From positions 1 to 44,872 of the forward strand of contig URDM01000016.1 of NCBI GenBank assembly GCA_900546575.1: 44,872 nucleotides of DNA. The letters run 5' to 3'. Below the pieces are notes generated by a model. It was not told the DNA's origin and did no database searches. It saw only the letters and a list, made by a program, of their open reading frames with translations. How positions within the stretch are numbered: position 1 is the stretch's first letter; each line of letters begins with the position of its first letter. The DNA is from an uncultured Prevotella sp. Lineage in GTDB: Bacteria > Bacteroidota > Bacteroidia > Bacteroidales > Bacteroidaceae. The position numbers and the translations under genes were made by a program. Positions 16,825 through 24,842 of this stretch are shown here, piece by piece.

Positions 16825-17757
16825 ATGATTGAAAATACTGATTATACAGATGCTTTGCAGCCTAAGGTGAAGGGCCGTTTCGCCCCGTCGCCTACCGGAC
16901 GCATGCATCTTGGCAACGTGTTCAGCGCTCTGCTGTCGTGGCTTTCGGCTAAGTCGCAGGGGGGTACATGGCTGTTGCGCATTGAGGATATTGACCCCCA
17001 GCGCTCGCACCGCGAGTATGCCGAACTGATAATGGACGACCTTCACTGGCTCGGACTCGACTGGGACGAGGGTCCATACTGGCAGAGTGAGCGTGGTGCG
17101 ATATACGAGCGCTATCTCCAGCAACTGCGCGAGCGCGGGCTGACCTATCCTTGCTACTGCACACGGGCAGACATATTGGCCACGCAGGCACCGCACGAGA
17201 GCGACGGTAGGGTAGTGTACAAGGGCACGTGTCGCAATCTGCCGCCTGGTGTTCATTCCGGTCCGGCTGCCATACGCATGAAGGTGCCCGACGAAGGCGA
17301 AGGCTTGGTAACGTTCAGCGACGGTCATTATGGCACGCATACTGTCGACCTTACCACTCAGTGTGGCGACTTCATCGTACGCCGCAAGGACGGAGCGTGG
17401 GCGTATCAGCTTGCAGTCGTAGTGGACGATGCGCTTATGGGCATCAACGAAGTGGTGCGTGGACGCGACCTTCTGCTCTCGTCGCCACAGCAGATATATC
17501 TGGCTCGGCAGCTGGGATTTGTCCCCCCGCGATTTGTCCATCTGCCTTTGCTGTGCAACAGTGCCGGCCAGCGCCTCTCAAAGCGCGACCGCAGTATGGA
17601 CATGGAGTCGCTGCGTGCGCATTATAGTGCGCAGCAGATTATCGGAATGCTTGCCCATGCAGCCGGACTTCAGCCTGATGACAGTCCGGTAGAGGCTAAA
17701 GACCTTGTCGGAGACTTCGCGTGGAGCCGTGTGCCTACTGCCGATTTGCAGATGTAA
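16825..17757 (+). CDS. gluQ: Glutamyl-Q tRNA(Asp) synthetase
   Basis: GluQ-RS activates glutamate and attaches it to queuosine-34 of tRNA-Asp. The 310-aa product is a truncated glutamyl-tRNA synthetase: the catalytic domain is present and the anticodon-binding domain is absent. The class I signature is FAPSPTGRMHLGN, and the KMSKS-like site is RLSKRDRSMDM. The zinc site of this family is visible: CYC at about 111-113, then VVYKGTC supplying Tyr and Cys, as in E. coli YadB. Full GluRS would be about 500 aa. The start is the ATG at 16825. It stands alone, divergent from menE. Its substrate requires the queuosine pathway represented by queF and yhhQ in this window. Confidence 0.9.
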   Translation: MIENTDYTDALQPKVKGRFAPSPTGRMHLGNVFSALLSWLSAKSQGGTWLLRIEDIDPQRSHREYAELIMDDLHWLGLDWDEGPYWQSERGAIYERYLQQLRERGLTYPCYCTRADILATQAPHESDGRVVYKGTCRNLPPGVHSGPAAIRMKVPDEGEGLVTFSDGHYGTHTVDLTTQCGDFIVRRKDGAWAYQLAVVVDDALMGINEVVRGRDLLLSSPQQIYLARQLGFVPPRFVHLPLLCNSAGQRLSKRDRSMDMESLRAHYSAQQIIGMLAHAAGLQPDDSPVEAKDLVGDFAWSRVPTADLQM

Positions 17758-17846
17758 GAGTCCACTTGCAAAGGTAATCAGAAACGGCAAGATTGCAAAA
17801 CTATTGCCGTGGAGTTTGCGCCTGATTTCTGTGCTATTTCAAATGT

Positions 17847-17956
17847 AGTCCTTTTGGGTTGCAAAACGAGTCCTTTTGCCTTCCAAAAGGACTCGTTTTG
17901 CTGTGTAAAAGGACTCCATTTGCAATGCAAAAGGACTCCTTTTGAAAAGCCGACGT
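17847..17956. repeat. 22-bp tandem array, AAAAGGACT family, five copies
   Basis: Units start at 17847, 17869, 17891, 17913 and 17935, exactly 22 bp apart. Each pairs a CCTTTTG-type half with a GCAAAAGG or GTAAAAGG half. It is the same family as the array at 558. It lies in the 316-bp gap between gluQ and the PNGase gene; the rest of the gap holds only the PNGase promoter. Confidence 0.9.
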
Positions 17957-17999
17957 CTTTGAGTGCCGATTAGGAGGTTATGTTTTAGGCTTCTTGCCG

Positions 18000-18028
18000 T
18001 TGAATTCCAAAATTTTATACTAACTTTG
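18000..18028 (+). promoter_or_regulatory. Promoter of the PNGase F-like gene
   Basis: TTG (18000-18002) and TAACTTTG (18021-18028), 18 bp apart, match the Bacteroidetes -33/-7 pattern. Initiation just downstream gives a leader of about 40 nt. Confidence 0.6.
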
Positions 18029-18073
18029 TACTTGCAAAACCTGACAAACCATCAGAAACAAATAATCAAGAAT

Positions 18074-19759
18074 ATGAAAAGAACTTTATTTACTCTTGTT
18101 GTCGGACTGTGCTTTCTCGCCACAGCTCAGGCACAAAACTATGCCAAGAAACTGAAGAAGGCTACTGGCATAACCGTTACATATCGCTCTGTGTACAAGG
18201 GCAAGCCACGCCCTGGCGGTGTAATGATGTCGGTCAGCGGCGACCAGGTCAAGCTTCAGAATCTGTCGCCCGAGGGTAAGATTGTTGAGCCGAAAGCCAA
18301 CACATTGCGCCAGGATACCTACATCGACTATAGCCGCCGATTGAGCTATCGTCGTGCCGTCATGCCCAACAACGAGGTGGTCTACACCAACGCCCCGTTT
18401 GAGTATGGCGAGGGATTCACCGATGTCAAGACCGAGAAGTATCTCGGACTCAACTGCAAGGTGGTGCGCACGATAGTCAACTCCAATACCATCGACGTAT
18501 GGTACACCAACGACATAGCCCTTCGCGGAACTCCGCAGACGTGGCGCGGCGTGCCCGACGGACTCGTGCTGCGCGTTGTGCGCAACGGCGATTCTGTGCA
18601 GGAGGCTGTCGACATAAAGGCACTTAAGGACAAGTCGCCGCTCCTGCCAACCGAATGGGGACACTATCTCGACAACAGCAACTACTCGTATGCCATCAAC
18701 CAGAGTGGTGTTATCAGCGTTCCGGTGTTCGATCAGCAGACCATCTGTTTCAATGGCGCCAAGTTGCCCGAGAATCTCGAGGAGGGCAAGGTGTATGCGG
18801 CTGCCGGCGGAAGTGTGGTGCTGAAGAAGGTGAAGCTGCCCGACAACATCAAGGAGCGTTCGGTCTTCGTTGAGGCTGTGCAGTATTCTGACGGCGATGC
18901 CTACGACCGCACCGGCTCAATCTTCATGATTCCTACCGGCAAGGAGCAGTCATTCCTTGACGCTCTGCGCAATCTCAACAGCGTACCGTCGTTCAAGAGC
19001 GGAACAACAGACTATCACGCACTGGTGTCGACTGCCACTTATGACGTTCCGCTTGAACTGATGCGATTCTTCACGGGCTTCGGTGTGCGCAAGTACAATC
19101 ATAATAAGGTGCCAGGACAGACTTGGGCAGACTCGGTGCTGTACAAGGCCGAGGTGACGAGTGTGGCTGAACTGCTCAAGGGCGAAGTGTGGATAGGTGC
19201 CTACATAGGCAACTGGGATGCCAATGGACATCGTCTGAGTCTTAAGCTTAAGTACTATCCCGAGGGCGAGCGCGACATGCCCAAGACTTTGCCTCTGTTC
19301 AATACCGTCAACTATATGGAACAGGCTGGTCAGCCTTATCCTATATTCATGCTCGACGACTCGCTCAATGTCACCTTCGAACTGAAGGAGGATGTCAAGG
19401 ACGCACGTCTGTTCTATCTCACCACCGGACACGGCGGATGGGGCGGCGGCGACGAGTTCAACCAGAAGGTGAACACCATCTACGTCGACGGACAGAAGGT
19501 GATAAGCTTCATTCCTTGGCGCGACGACTGCGGCACATACCGCAACTGGAACCCCTGCTCGGGCAATTTCTCAAACGGACAAAGCTCGTCCGACCTGAGC
19601 CGCTCCAACTGGTGCCCAGGCACAATGACCAATCCTGAATATATATATGTGGGTAATCTGAAGGCGGGCAAGCACACTCTGTGCGTCAAGATTCCGCAAG
19701 GAGCACCCGAAGGCGGTAGCAATAGCTACTGGTGTATTTCGGGTACGCTGATATATTAA
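18074..19759 (+). CDS. Secreted PNGase F-like peptide-N-glycosidase with GLPGLI-like N-terminus
   Basis: PNGase F enzymes remove N-glycans by hydrolysing the GlcNAc-Asn bond. The 561-aa product from the ATG at 18074 has a signal peptide (MKRTLFTLVVGLCFLATAQA). Residues about 20-190 resemble the Bacteroidetes GLPGLI family. The C-terminal part shows close PNGase F resemblance: GHGGWGGGDEF near 452-462, then FIPWRDDCGTYRNWNP, and SSSDLSRSNWCPGTMTNP. An earlier YDRTG segment (Asp about 278) may correspond to catalytic Asp60 of the Elizabethkingia enzyme; that is inference. It has its own promoter and no SusCD neighbour. Alternative upstream starts have no signal peptide. Confidence 0.85.
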   Translation: MKRTLFTLVVGLCFLATAQAQNYAKKLKKATGITVTYRSVYKGKPRPGGVMMSVSGDQVKLQNLSPEGKIVEPKANTLRQDTYIDYSRRLSYRRAVMPNNEVVYTNAPFEYGEGFTDVKTEKYLGLNCKVVRTIVNSNTIDVWYTNDIALRGTPQTWRGVPDGLVLRVVRNGDSVQEAVDIKALKDKSPLLPTEWGHYLDNSNYSYAINQSGVISVPVFDQQTICFNGAKLPENLEEGKVYAAAGGSVVLKKVKLPDNIKERSVFVEAVQYSDGDAYDRTGSIFMIPTGKEQSFLDALRNLNSVPSFKSGTTDYHALVSTATYDVPLELMRFFTGFGVRKYNHNKVPGQTWADSVLYKAEVTSVAELLKGEVWIGAYIGNWDANGHRLSLKLKYYPEGERDMPKTLPLFNTVNYMEQAGQPYPIFMLDDSLNVTFELKEDVKDARLFYLTTGHGGWGGGDEFNQKVNTIYVDGQKVISFIPWRDDCGTYRNWNPCSGNFSNGQSSSDLSRSNWCPGTMTNPEYIYVGNLKAGKHTLCVKIPQGAPEGGSNSYWCISGTLIY

Positions 19760-19763
19760 ACGA

Positions 19764-19880
19764 GTTGAGAGTTGAGAGTTGAAAGTTGAGAGTTATGATA
19801 TGCTTTGTTGTTAATACTTTAATCAACGTACAAGCTATAAGGTAATCATAACTCTCAACTCTCAACTTTTAACTCTCAAC
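19764..19880. repeat. GTTGAGA-type 36-bp inverted repeat, copy 1
   Basis: The 36-bp arm at 19764-19799 (beginning GTTGAGAGTTGAGAGTTGAA, ending GAGTTATGAT) is matched by the complement of 19845-19880, with 33 of 36 positions equal. The arms are built from GTTGAGA heptamers around a 45-bp spacer. It separates the convergent PNGase and mnmA genes and could act as a bidirectional terminator. A near-identical arm recurs at 36805. Confidence 0.9.
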
Positions 19881-19892
19881 TTTTAAGAAGAG

Positions 19893-20984
19893 CTACACCG
19901 TAATCTCTCCCGAGCCGTAGCAGCGGTGATGATGTTCGTCGTACACTACGCAGAACTGTCCTGGTGCAACTCCGTGGATGGCATCGTCAGAGTGAATCAT
20001 CAATCGTCCATCGTCCAGACGTTCTATGGTGGCAGGATGATAATCGGGCGTATGGCGTATCTTGAACGTCACACGGTGCATCGGAACTTCACAAGTCAGG
20101 AAGTGGAAGTCGTGTACGGGAAAGTCCTTTTTGTAAGCCGTCTGCGGGTCGTAGCCATGACTCACGTAGAGAATGTTGTGCTCTACGTCCTTCTTGATTA
20201 CAAACCACGGTCCGCCACCGAATCCCAAGCCCTTGCGTTGGCCTATAGTGTGAAACCAAAGTCCGCGATGTTCGCCGATGCGTTTGCCCGTTTCCATCTC
20301 TATGACGTCGCCCGGACACTCGCCAAGGTATCGGCGTATGTATTCATTGTAGTTTATCTGACCCAGAAAACAGATGCCCTGCGAGTCCTTGCGCTTGGCA
20401 TTAATAAGATGTTCGCGTTCGGCTACGGCACGCACCTCGTTCTTCTCGTAATGGCCTATGGGGAATATCGCCTTCTGAAGCTGCCATGACTCTATCTGTG
20501 CAAGAAAATCAGTCTGGTCCTTAACAGGGTCGGGACTCGTTACGAGCCACTTCCTTCCCTCGCTGTCCACTTCGGTCTGGGCATAATGACCGGTAGCAAT
20601 GAGGTCGTATTCGTGTCCGCGCTTCTCATGAAAAGCACCGAACTTTATGAGCCGGTTGCACATCACGTCAGGGTTGGGTGTCAATCCGGCACGCACCTTA
20701 TCCATTGTGTAGCGTGTCACTTGGTCCCAATACTCGCGATGACAGTCGACCACTTCCAGACGGCATCCGTAACGGCGCGCCACGGCAGTAGCCATTTCGA
20801 GGTCTTCCTCCGACGTGCAGTCCCATTCCTCCTTCTCTTCCGGACCTATTTTTATATAGAAACAGTCGGGGTGTAAGCCTCTGCGCGCCAGCTCGTAAAC
20901 CACTACCGAGCTGTCGACACCGCCCGAAAGCAGCACCGCAATGCGCTTTTGGCTTAAGTCTGTATTTAGATAAGTTTCGTTCAT
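19893..20984 (-). CDS. mnmA: tRNA-uridine 2-sulfurtransferase (MnmA)
   Basis: Adds the 2-thio group to wobble uridine 34 of Lys, Glu and Gln tRNAs. The 363-aa protein has the PP-loop RIAVLLSGGVDSSV for adenylation. Both catalytic cysteines are seen: one in TPNPDVMCNRLIKF, the other in KDSQGICFLGQ. The segment IGQRKGLGFGGGPWFV is also typical. The start is the ATG ending at 20984; an upstream TTG would add 26 Lys/Arg-rich residues. A candidate -7 box TACATTTG (20997-20990) is so close that the transcript could begin almost at the ATG. It is divergent from the GH109 gene. Confidence 0.94.
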   Translation of the reverse strand: MNETYLNTDLSQKRIAVLLSGGVDSSVVVYELARRGLHPDCFYIKIGPEEKEEWDCTSEEDLEMATAVARRYGCRLEVVDCHREYWDQVTRYTMDKVRAGLTPNPDVMCNRLIKFGAFHEKRGHEYDLIATGHYAQTEVDSEGRKWLVTSPDPVKDQTDFLAQIESWQLQKAIFPIGHYEKNEVRAVAEREHLINAKRKDSQGICFLGQINYNEYIRRYLGECPGDVIEMETGKRIGEHRGLWFHTIGQRKGLGFGGGPWFVIKKDVEHNILYVSHGYDPQTAYKKDFPVHDFHFLTCEVPMHRVTFKIRHTPDYHPATIERLDDGRLMIHSDDAIHGVAPGQFCVVYDEHHHRCYGSGEITV

Positions 20985-21051
20985 ACGTGCAAATGTACGG
21001 CAAAATATTGAAAAAGGACTCCTTTTATTTCGTTTTTTGTAAAGTTTGGTG

Positions 21052-21059
21052 TACCTTTG
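21052..21059 (+). promoter_or_regulatory. -7 promoter element of the GH109-type gene
   Basis: TACCTTTG matches TAnnTTTG 57 bp before the ATG. A single AAAAAGGACTCCTTTT half-pair of the AAAAGGACT repeat (21012-21027) lies upstream. Confidence 0.55.
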
Positions 21060-21116
21060 CAAAGCTTTTAATTGTTTGCAACTTACTAAAACTATATTAC
21101 TAATAACATCATTTTT

Positions 21117-22772
21117 ATGAGAAAGTTTAAACTTATTGGTTTGGCTTTTGCTGCATTCCTCTCGTTTGGAAGCCTGACAGCAAACGCTCAGTCGCTCTCA
21201 CCCAATACCAAGTGGCATTGGAACAAGGGTAAAATCGTTATTGAAACTCCCGAACGTCCTGCCGGACAGAAAGACGTGCTGGGTCTGGCTTTGCCAAAGA
21301 TGAAGACCGTACGCATCGGTCTCGTTGGTCTTGGCATGCGTGGTCCTGGTGCAGTAGAGAACTTCAGCCTTATCCCTGGTGTTGAGGTTGTTGCTCTTTG
21401 TGACTTCGTAAAGGAGCGTGCAGAGAAGCAGAACGAGCGCCTGCGCAAGAACGGACTGGCTCCGGCTGCCGTTTACTATGGCGAGAAGGGATATGAGGAG
21501 CTGTGCAAGCGCCCCGACATCGACCTCGTATACATCGCTACCGACTGGGAGCATCATGCTATCGTGGCTAAGTGTGCACTCGAGAACGGCAAGAACGTGG
21601 CTGATGAGGTGCCTTCGGCAATGAACCTCAAGGAGTGCTGGGAACTGGTTGACCTGGCTGAGCAGAAACAGCTCAACTGCATGATTCTCGAAAACTGTTG
21701 CTACGACTGGTTCGAAATGCGCACACTCAATATGGCTCAGCATGGCGTGTTCGGTGAAATACTGCGCGCTCAGGGTGCTTACATCCACAATCTCGACGAT
21801 TTCTGGGACTATTACTGGAAGAATCCTAACGGATCTGACCCCGAACAGCTCGGCTGGCGTTTGAAGTACAACCGCGAAAACCGTGGCGATATCTATGCTA
21901 CTCACGGTCTTGGTCCGGTGGCTCAGGCTCTCGACATTCACCGTGGCGACCGTATGACTACTCTCGTAGCTATGGATACAAAGAGCGTTCATGGCAAGGA
22001 GCTCGTTGAGAAAAAGACAGGCAAGCCATGCAACGACTTCCGCAACGGCGACCACACTACCACTCTTATCCGCACCGAGAACCATAAGGTTATCGAGTTG
22101 CAGCACGACGTGATGAATCCGCAGCCCTACAGCCGTCTGTATCAGCTCACCGGCTCACGCGGTTTTGCCAATAAGTATCCGGTTGAGGGCTATGCTGTCG
22201 ACGCTAAGCAGCTTGCCGCTACAGGCAACGCTCCTAAGGTTGATGACCTCACATCACACGGCTTCATGCCCGATGCACAGCGCAAGGCTCTTGAGGAGAA
22301 GTACGAAAGCCCGATCTTGAAGAAGTTCGGCAAGCTCGCCAAGGAAGTTGGCGGTCATGGCGGTATGGACTTCATCATGTGCGCACGCCTCATCTACTGT
22401 CTGCAGAACGGTTTGCCACTCGATATGGACGTATACGACTTGGCTGAGTGGTGTGCCATCGCCGAGCTCGGTGCCATCTCTATGGACAACGACTGCGCTC
22501 CCGTTACATTCCCAGACTTCACACGTGGTTTGTGGAACAAGCAGAAGGGATACAAGCACGCTTATGCTACTCCTGAGCAGGAAGCACAGACTGAGGCTGA
22601 GGCTGCTGCCTTCACAAAGGCTCTGAAGAGCGCTACTGCCAAGTTCAAGCTCTGGAATCTCTACGACAACGTAAAGAAGGCTCAGACTCCTGCTGCCCAG
22701 AAGAAGGCTCAGGCTGCGCTCGACAAGGCTATGGCTAAGGCTAAGGCACAGGTGGCTAAGGCTACAAAGTAA
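21117..22772 (+). CDS. Secreted Gfo/Idh/MocA oxidoreductase-fold protein, GH109-type
   Basis: Probably an NAD-dependent glycosidase of family GH109 (alpha-N-acetylgalactosaminidase type) or a related exported oxidoreductase. The 551-aa protein has a signal peptide (about 1-24, ending SLTANA). The Rossmann motif VRIGLVGLGMRGPG (about 65-78) is followed by PDIDLVYIATDWEHHAIVAK and NVADEVPSAMN, typical of the family. The middle carries DNDCAPVTFPDFTRG. The C-terminal 45 or so residues are unusually rich in Ala, Lys and Gln (KKAQAALDKAMAKAKAQ) and would form a helix. It is a lone gene with a terminator after a 22-bp repeat array. Substrate specificity cannot be read from sequence. Confidence 0.82.
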   Translation: MRKFKLIGLAFAAFLSFGSLTANAQSLSPNTKWHWNKGKIVIETPERPAGQKDVLGLALPKMKTVRIGLVGLGMRGPGAVENFSLIPGVEVVALCDFVKERAEKQNERLRKNGLAPAAVYYGEKGYEELCKRPDIDLVYIATDWEHHAIVAKCALENGKNVADEVPSAMNLKECWELVDLAEQKQLNCMILENCCYDWFEMRTLNMAQHGVFGEILRAQGAYIHNLDDFWDYYWKNPNGSDPEQLGWRLKYNRENRGDIYATHGLGPVAQALDIHRGDRMTTLVAMDTKSVHGKELVEKKTGKPCNDFRNGDHTTTLIRTENHKVIELQHDVMNPQPYSRLYQLTGSRGFANKYPVEGYAVDAKQLAATGNAPKVDDLTSHGFMPDAQRKALEEKYESPILKKFGKLAKEVGGHGGMDFIMCARLIYCLQNGLPLDMDVYDLAEWCAIAELGAISMDNDCAPVTFPDFTRGLWNKQKGYKHAYATPEQEAQTEAEAAAFTKALKSATAKFKLWNLYDNVKKAQTPAAQKKAQAALDKAMAKAKAQVAKATK

Positions 22773-22783
22773 TGTGCAACGAC

Positions 22784-22871
22784 AACTTTAATAGAGCTAA
22801 TCGATAACTTTAATAGAGCTAATCGATAACTTTAATGGAGCTAATCGATAACTTTAATGTTGTCAATCGGC
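22784..22871. repeat. 22-bp tandem array, AACTTTAAT/ATCGAT family, four copies
   Basis: Units begin at 22784, 22806, 22828 and 22850, exactly 22 bp apart. Each has AACTTTAAT, a variable middle, then the palindrome ATCGAT; the last copy is degenerate. It starts 12 bp after the GH109 stop and ends just before the terminator. The sequence is unrelated to the other arrays, but the period is the same. Confidence 0.9.
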
Positions 22872-22883
22872 AATTTTATATAC

Positions 22884-22923
22884 ACAAAAGGGGTTCGGCA
22901 ATATTCTGCCGAACCCCTTTTGT
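22884..22923. terminator. Bidirectional terminator between GH109 and CobW genes
   Basis: A perfect 17-bp stem, ACAAAAGGGGTTCGGCA (22884-22900) with its complement (22907-22923), has the 6-nt loop ATATTC. A/T-rich ends on both sides suit termination of both convergent transcripts. Confidence 0.88.
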
Positions 22924-22945
22924 ATGTATATATAATAAGGTGTGA

Positions 22946-24223
22946 TTAGTCGGTGAGGCACATGTCGAGCGCATCGCAAATGGCCTTCTTGTCCATCTTC
23001 TGTCCTATGAACACCAGCTTCTGCATGCGGTCGCCATACTTCTCGTCCCAGTCGCGACGCAATCCTTCTTCGCGCTCAAGCAGCGGGAGCAGTTCGTCTT
23101 CGGGCATAGTGGCATACCACTGTCCTGCATTCTTCAGTCCCATCTGTCGACCTGCCTGCTCAAAGATGTAGCACATGTCGGGCTCGTTCTTAAACCAGCA
23201 CAATCCCTTGCAGCGTATTACGCTCTTGGGCCACAGCTTGCATACGAAGTTGTCGAAGAAGTTCATGTCCATCGGTCGGCGGGCGTAATAAACGAAGGTG
23301 CCGATGCCGTATTCCTCAACCTCACCGCCCTCATGGTCGTGGCCGTGATGACAATGGCAGTGTTCGTGATCGTGGTCGTGATGATGATGTTCGTGCTCGT
23401 GTTCATGCTCATGGTGCTCGTGCTCGTCATCATGATGATGATGTTCGTGGTCGTCATCGTCGTCATCATCGTCGTCGTCGATGTGCTCGTCGCCGTGATG
23501 GTGCTCTATCTCGTCAATCCATGCAGCCGATGTAGCCACTTCGTCGAAGTTGAAGCGATGGGTGTTGAGCAGCAAGTCGAGGTCCACATTGCCGTAATCG
23601 CACGGTATAATCTCCGCCTTGGGCTGCAATGCACGCACTATGTCTACAAGATGGGCGTACTCTTCGGGCGAAATCTCCGATGCCTTGTTGAGCAATATGG
23701 TGTTGCAGAACTCAATCTGCTGTATTACGAGGTTCTCAAGATCGTCTTCGTCGAGGTTCTGCTTCTGCAGATTGTCGCCGCCACCGAACTCATCCTTCAT
23801 ACGCAGAGCGTCCACTACGGTTACTATGCTGTCAAGACGTGGCACACCGTTTTTGATGTATTTCGGCCCTAATGTAGGTATTGAGCAGATGGTCTGGGCT
23901 ATAGGTGCAGGTTCGCATATTCCGCTTGCCTCGATAACGATGTAGTCGAAACGCTGTTCGGCAACAATGTCGTTGAGCTGTTCTACCAGGTCCATCTTCA
24001 GCGTACAGCATATGCAGCCGTTCTGCAGAGCCACCAGGCTGTCGTCTTTCTTATTGACAACGCCACCTTGCTGTATAAGGTCGGCGTCAATGTTCACCTC
24101 GCCAATGTCGTTGACGATAACTGCAAACTTGATTCCCTTCTCGTTTGCGAGGATACGGTTTACCAATGTTGTCTTTCCGCTGCCCAGATAACCGGTGAGC
24201 AGCAATACAGGTACATCCTTCAT
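22946..24223 (-). CDS. CobW/COG0523-family metal-chaperone GTPase with His/Asp-rich tract
   Basis: A G3E-family P-loop GTPase thought to deliver zinc or another metal to client proteins. The 425-aa protein has Walker A GYLGSGKTT (11-19), the metal-binding CXCC motif in NGCICCTLK (C70, C72, C73), and the usual IVIEASGICEPAPI segment. Between the GTPase and C-terminal domains lies a roughly 65-residue tract of nearly pure His, Asp and Glu, including ten consecutive Asp and many HEH/HDH repeats. It is far longer than needed for a single site and probably stores or senses metal. The G4 region reads NKAS rather than NKxD. A -7 box lies about 50 bp upstream. A zinc-dependent paralogue is not in the window. 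Confidence 0.9.
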   Translation of the reverse strand: MKDVPVLLLTGYLGSGKTTLVNRILANEKGIKFAVIVNDIGEVNIDADLIQQGGVVNKKDDSLVALQNGCICCTLKMDLVEQLNDIVAEQRFDYIVIEASGICEPAPIAQTICSIPTLGPKYIKNGVPRLDSIVTVVDALRMKDEFGGGDNLQKQNLDEDDLENLVIQQIEFCNTILLNKASEISPEEYAHLVDIVRALQPKAEIIPCDYGNVDLDLLLNTHRFNFDEVATSAAWIDEIEHHHGDEHIDDDDDDDDDDHEHHHHDDEHEHHEHEHEHEHHHHDHDHEHCHCHHGHDHEGGEVEEYGIGTFVYYARRPMDMNFFDNFVCKLWPKSVIRCKGLCWFKNEPDMCYIFEQAGRQMGLKNAGQWYATMPEDELLPLLEREEGLRRDWDEKYGDRMQKLVFIGQKMDKKAICDALDMCLTD

Positions 24224-24273
24224 TATTTGTCGTTTATTATTGGTTATTTATATTTGTGGGGGCTTACAGAGGG

Positions 24274-24281
24274 CAAAATTA
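24274..24281 (-). promoter_or_regulatory. -7 promoter element of the CobW-family gene
   Basis: TAATTTTG on the minus strand fits TAnnTTTG, about 50 nt before the ATG. A second box, TAAATTTG (24442-24435), lies further upstream next to the palindrome TGCCA-atta-TGGCA (about 24402-24415), a possible operator. Confidence 0.4.
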
Positions 24282-24321
24282 CTAAAAACTTTAATACAAT
24301 GACCATCTGAAAGCTCTAAAT

Positions 24322-24365
24322 CTGCTGTCCGAATACATATATTCTGTTGTCAGAATACATATATA
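24322..24365. repeat. 22-bp tandem array, GAATACATATAT family, two copies
   Basis: CTGCTGTCCGAATACATATA at 24322 recurs as CTGTTGTCAGAATACATATA at 24344, exactly 22 bp apart; a third copy is too degenerate to claim. Each unit has the hairpin core GAATA-cata-TATTC. It lies in the 418-bp stretch between the CobW gene and the twin peptide genes. The rest of that stretch holds promoter boxes and the peptide leader. Confidence 0.7.
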
Positions 24366-24503
24366 TTATACGTCAGTCATGGTTTTTATAGCCTGTTTTA
24401 TGCCAATTATGGCAAAACAATTGCCAAAATGTTGCAAATTTACGACAACCGTTGACGCATATCAATAAATATAAGACAAGCGATAAAATAATCGTAAAAA
24501 CGC

Positions 24504-24534
24504 TTGTGTGCGTACACAAAAGGCATTAACTTTG
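24504..24534 (+). promoter_or_regulatory. Promoter of the twin-peptide operon
   Basis: TTG (24504-24506) and TAACTTTG (24527-24534), 20 bp apart, give a good Bacteroidetes promoter. The leader of about 105 nt holds a hairpin ATAGGC-gttaa-GCCTAT and the palindrome CCTATATATAGG. Purine-rich GGATTAG/GGATAAC elements precede the first ATG. Confidence 0.65.
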
Positions 24535-24641
24535 CACATGTAAAAACGAAAGGGCTGCAAAAAGGCCCAAGGTCAATAGGCGTTAAGCCTATATATAGGT
24601 AAAAGGATTAGGATAACAAATTTAAAGAAAGGATTAGTATT

Positions 24642-24731
24642 ATGATGATTTTTGGATTTATTTTTGCAATTTGCTGCGCAGCCGTAGTTGAGGCAGTAGT
24701 TGTAAACAACAAGATGAACGCCATGAAGTAA
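24642..24731 (+). CDS. 29-aa hydrophobic peptide, first of a tandem pair
   Basis: A short gene encoding 29 residues: MMIFGFIFAICCAAVVEAVV, then VNNKMNAMK. One membrane helix is predicted from about 3 to 21, interrupted by a single Glu at 17, followed by a polar, basic tail. It aligns without gaps to the next gene's product (24843-24932), identical at 14 of 29 positions including MM, C11, VVNN, M25 and the terminal Lys. It has its own promoter, a structured leader, and a GGATTAGTATT element just before the ATG that is echoed before the second gene. I know no family for it. A type I toxin-like or membrane-regulatory peptide is possible but unproven. Confidence 0.72.
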   Translation: MMIFGFIFAICCAAVVEAVVVNNKMNAMK

Positions 24732-24842
24732 CTCTCTTGCAGAGTTGCGCATGAAGAACATCAAGACACAAACTAAAGAAGAACACGAGAGAAGGATAAC
24801 ACAGTGATTAACAATAATAAATAGAGAAAGGATAACACAATT

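Noticed and set aside
24617..24624. Antisense promoter opposing the twin-peptide leader (type I toxin-antitoxin)
   Set aside because: A minus-strand TAAATTTG box exists, but no -33 element or terminator fits, so an antitoxin RNA is not supported.
24573..24764. 63-codon minus-strand open frame over the first 29-aa peptide
   Set aside because: It lies antisense to a gene with its own promoter and a paralogous partner; the paralogy is only on the plus strand.
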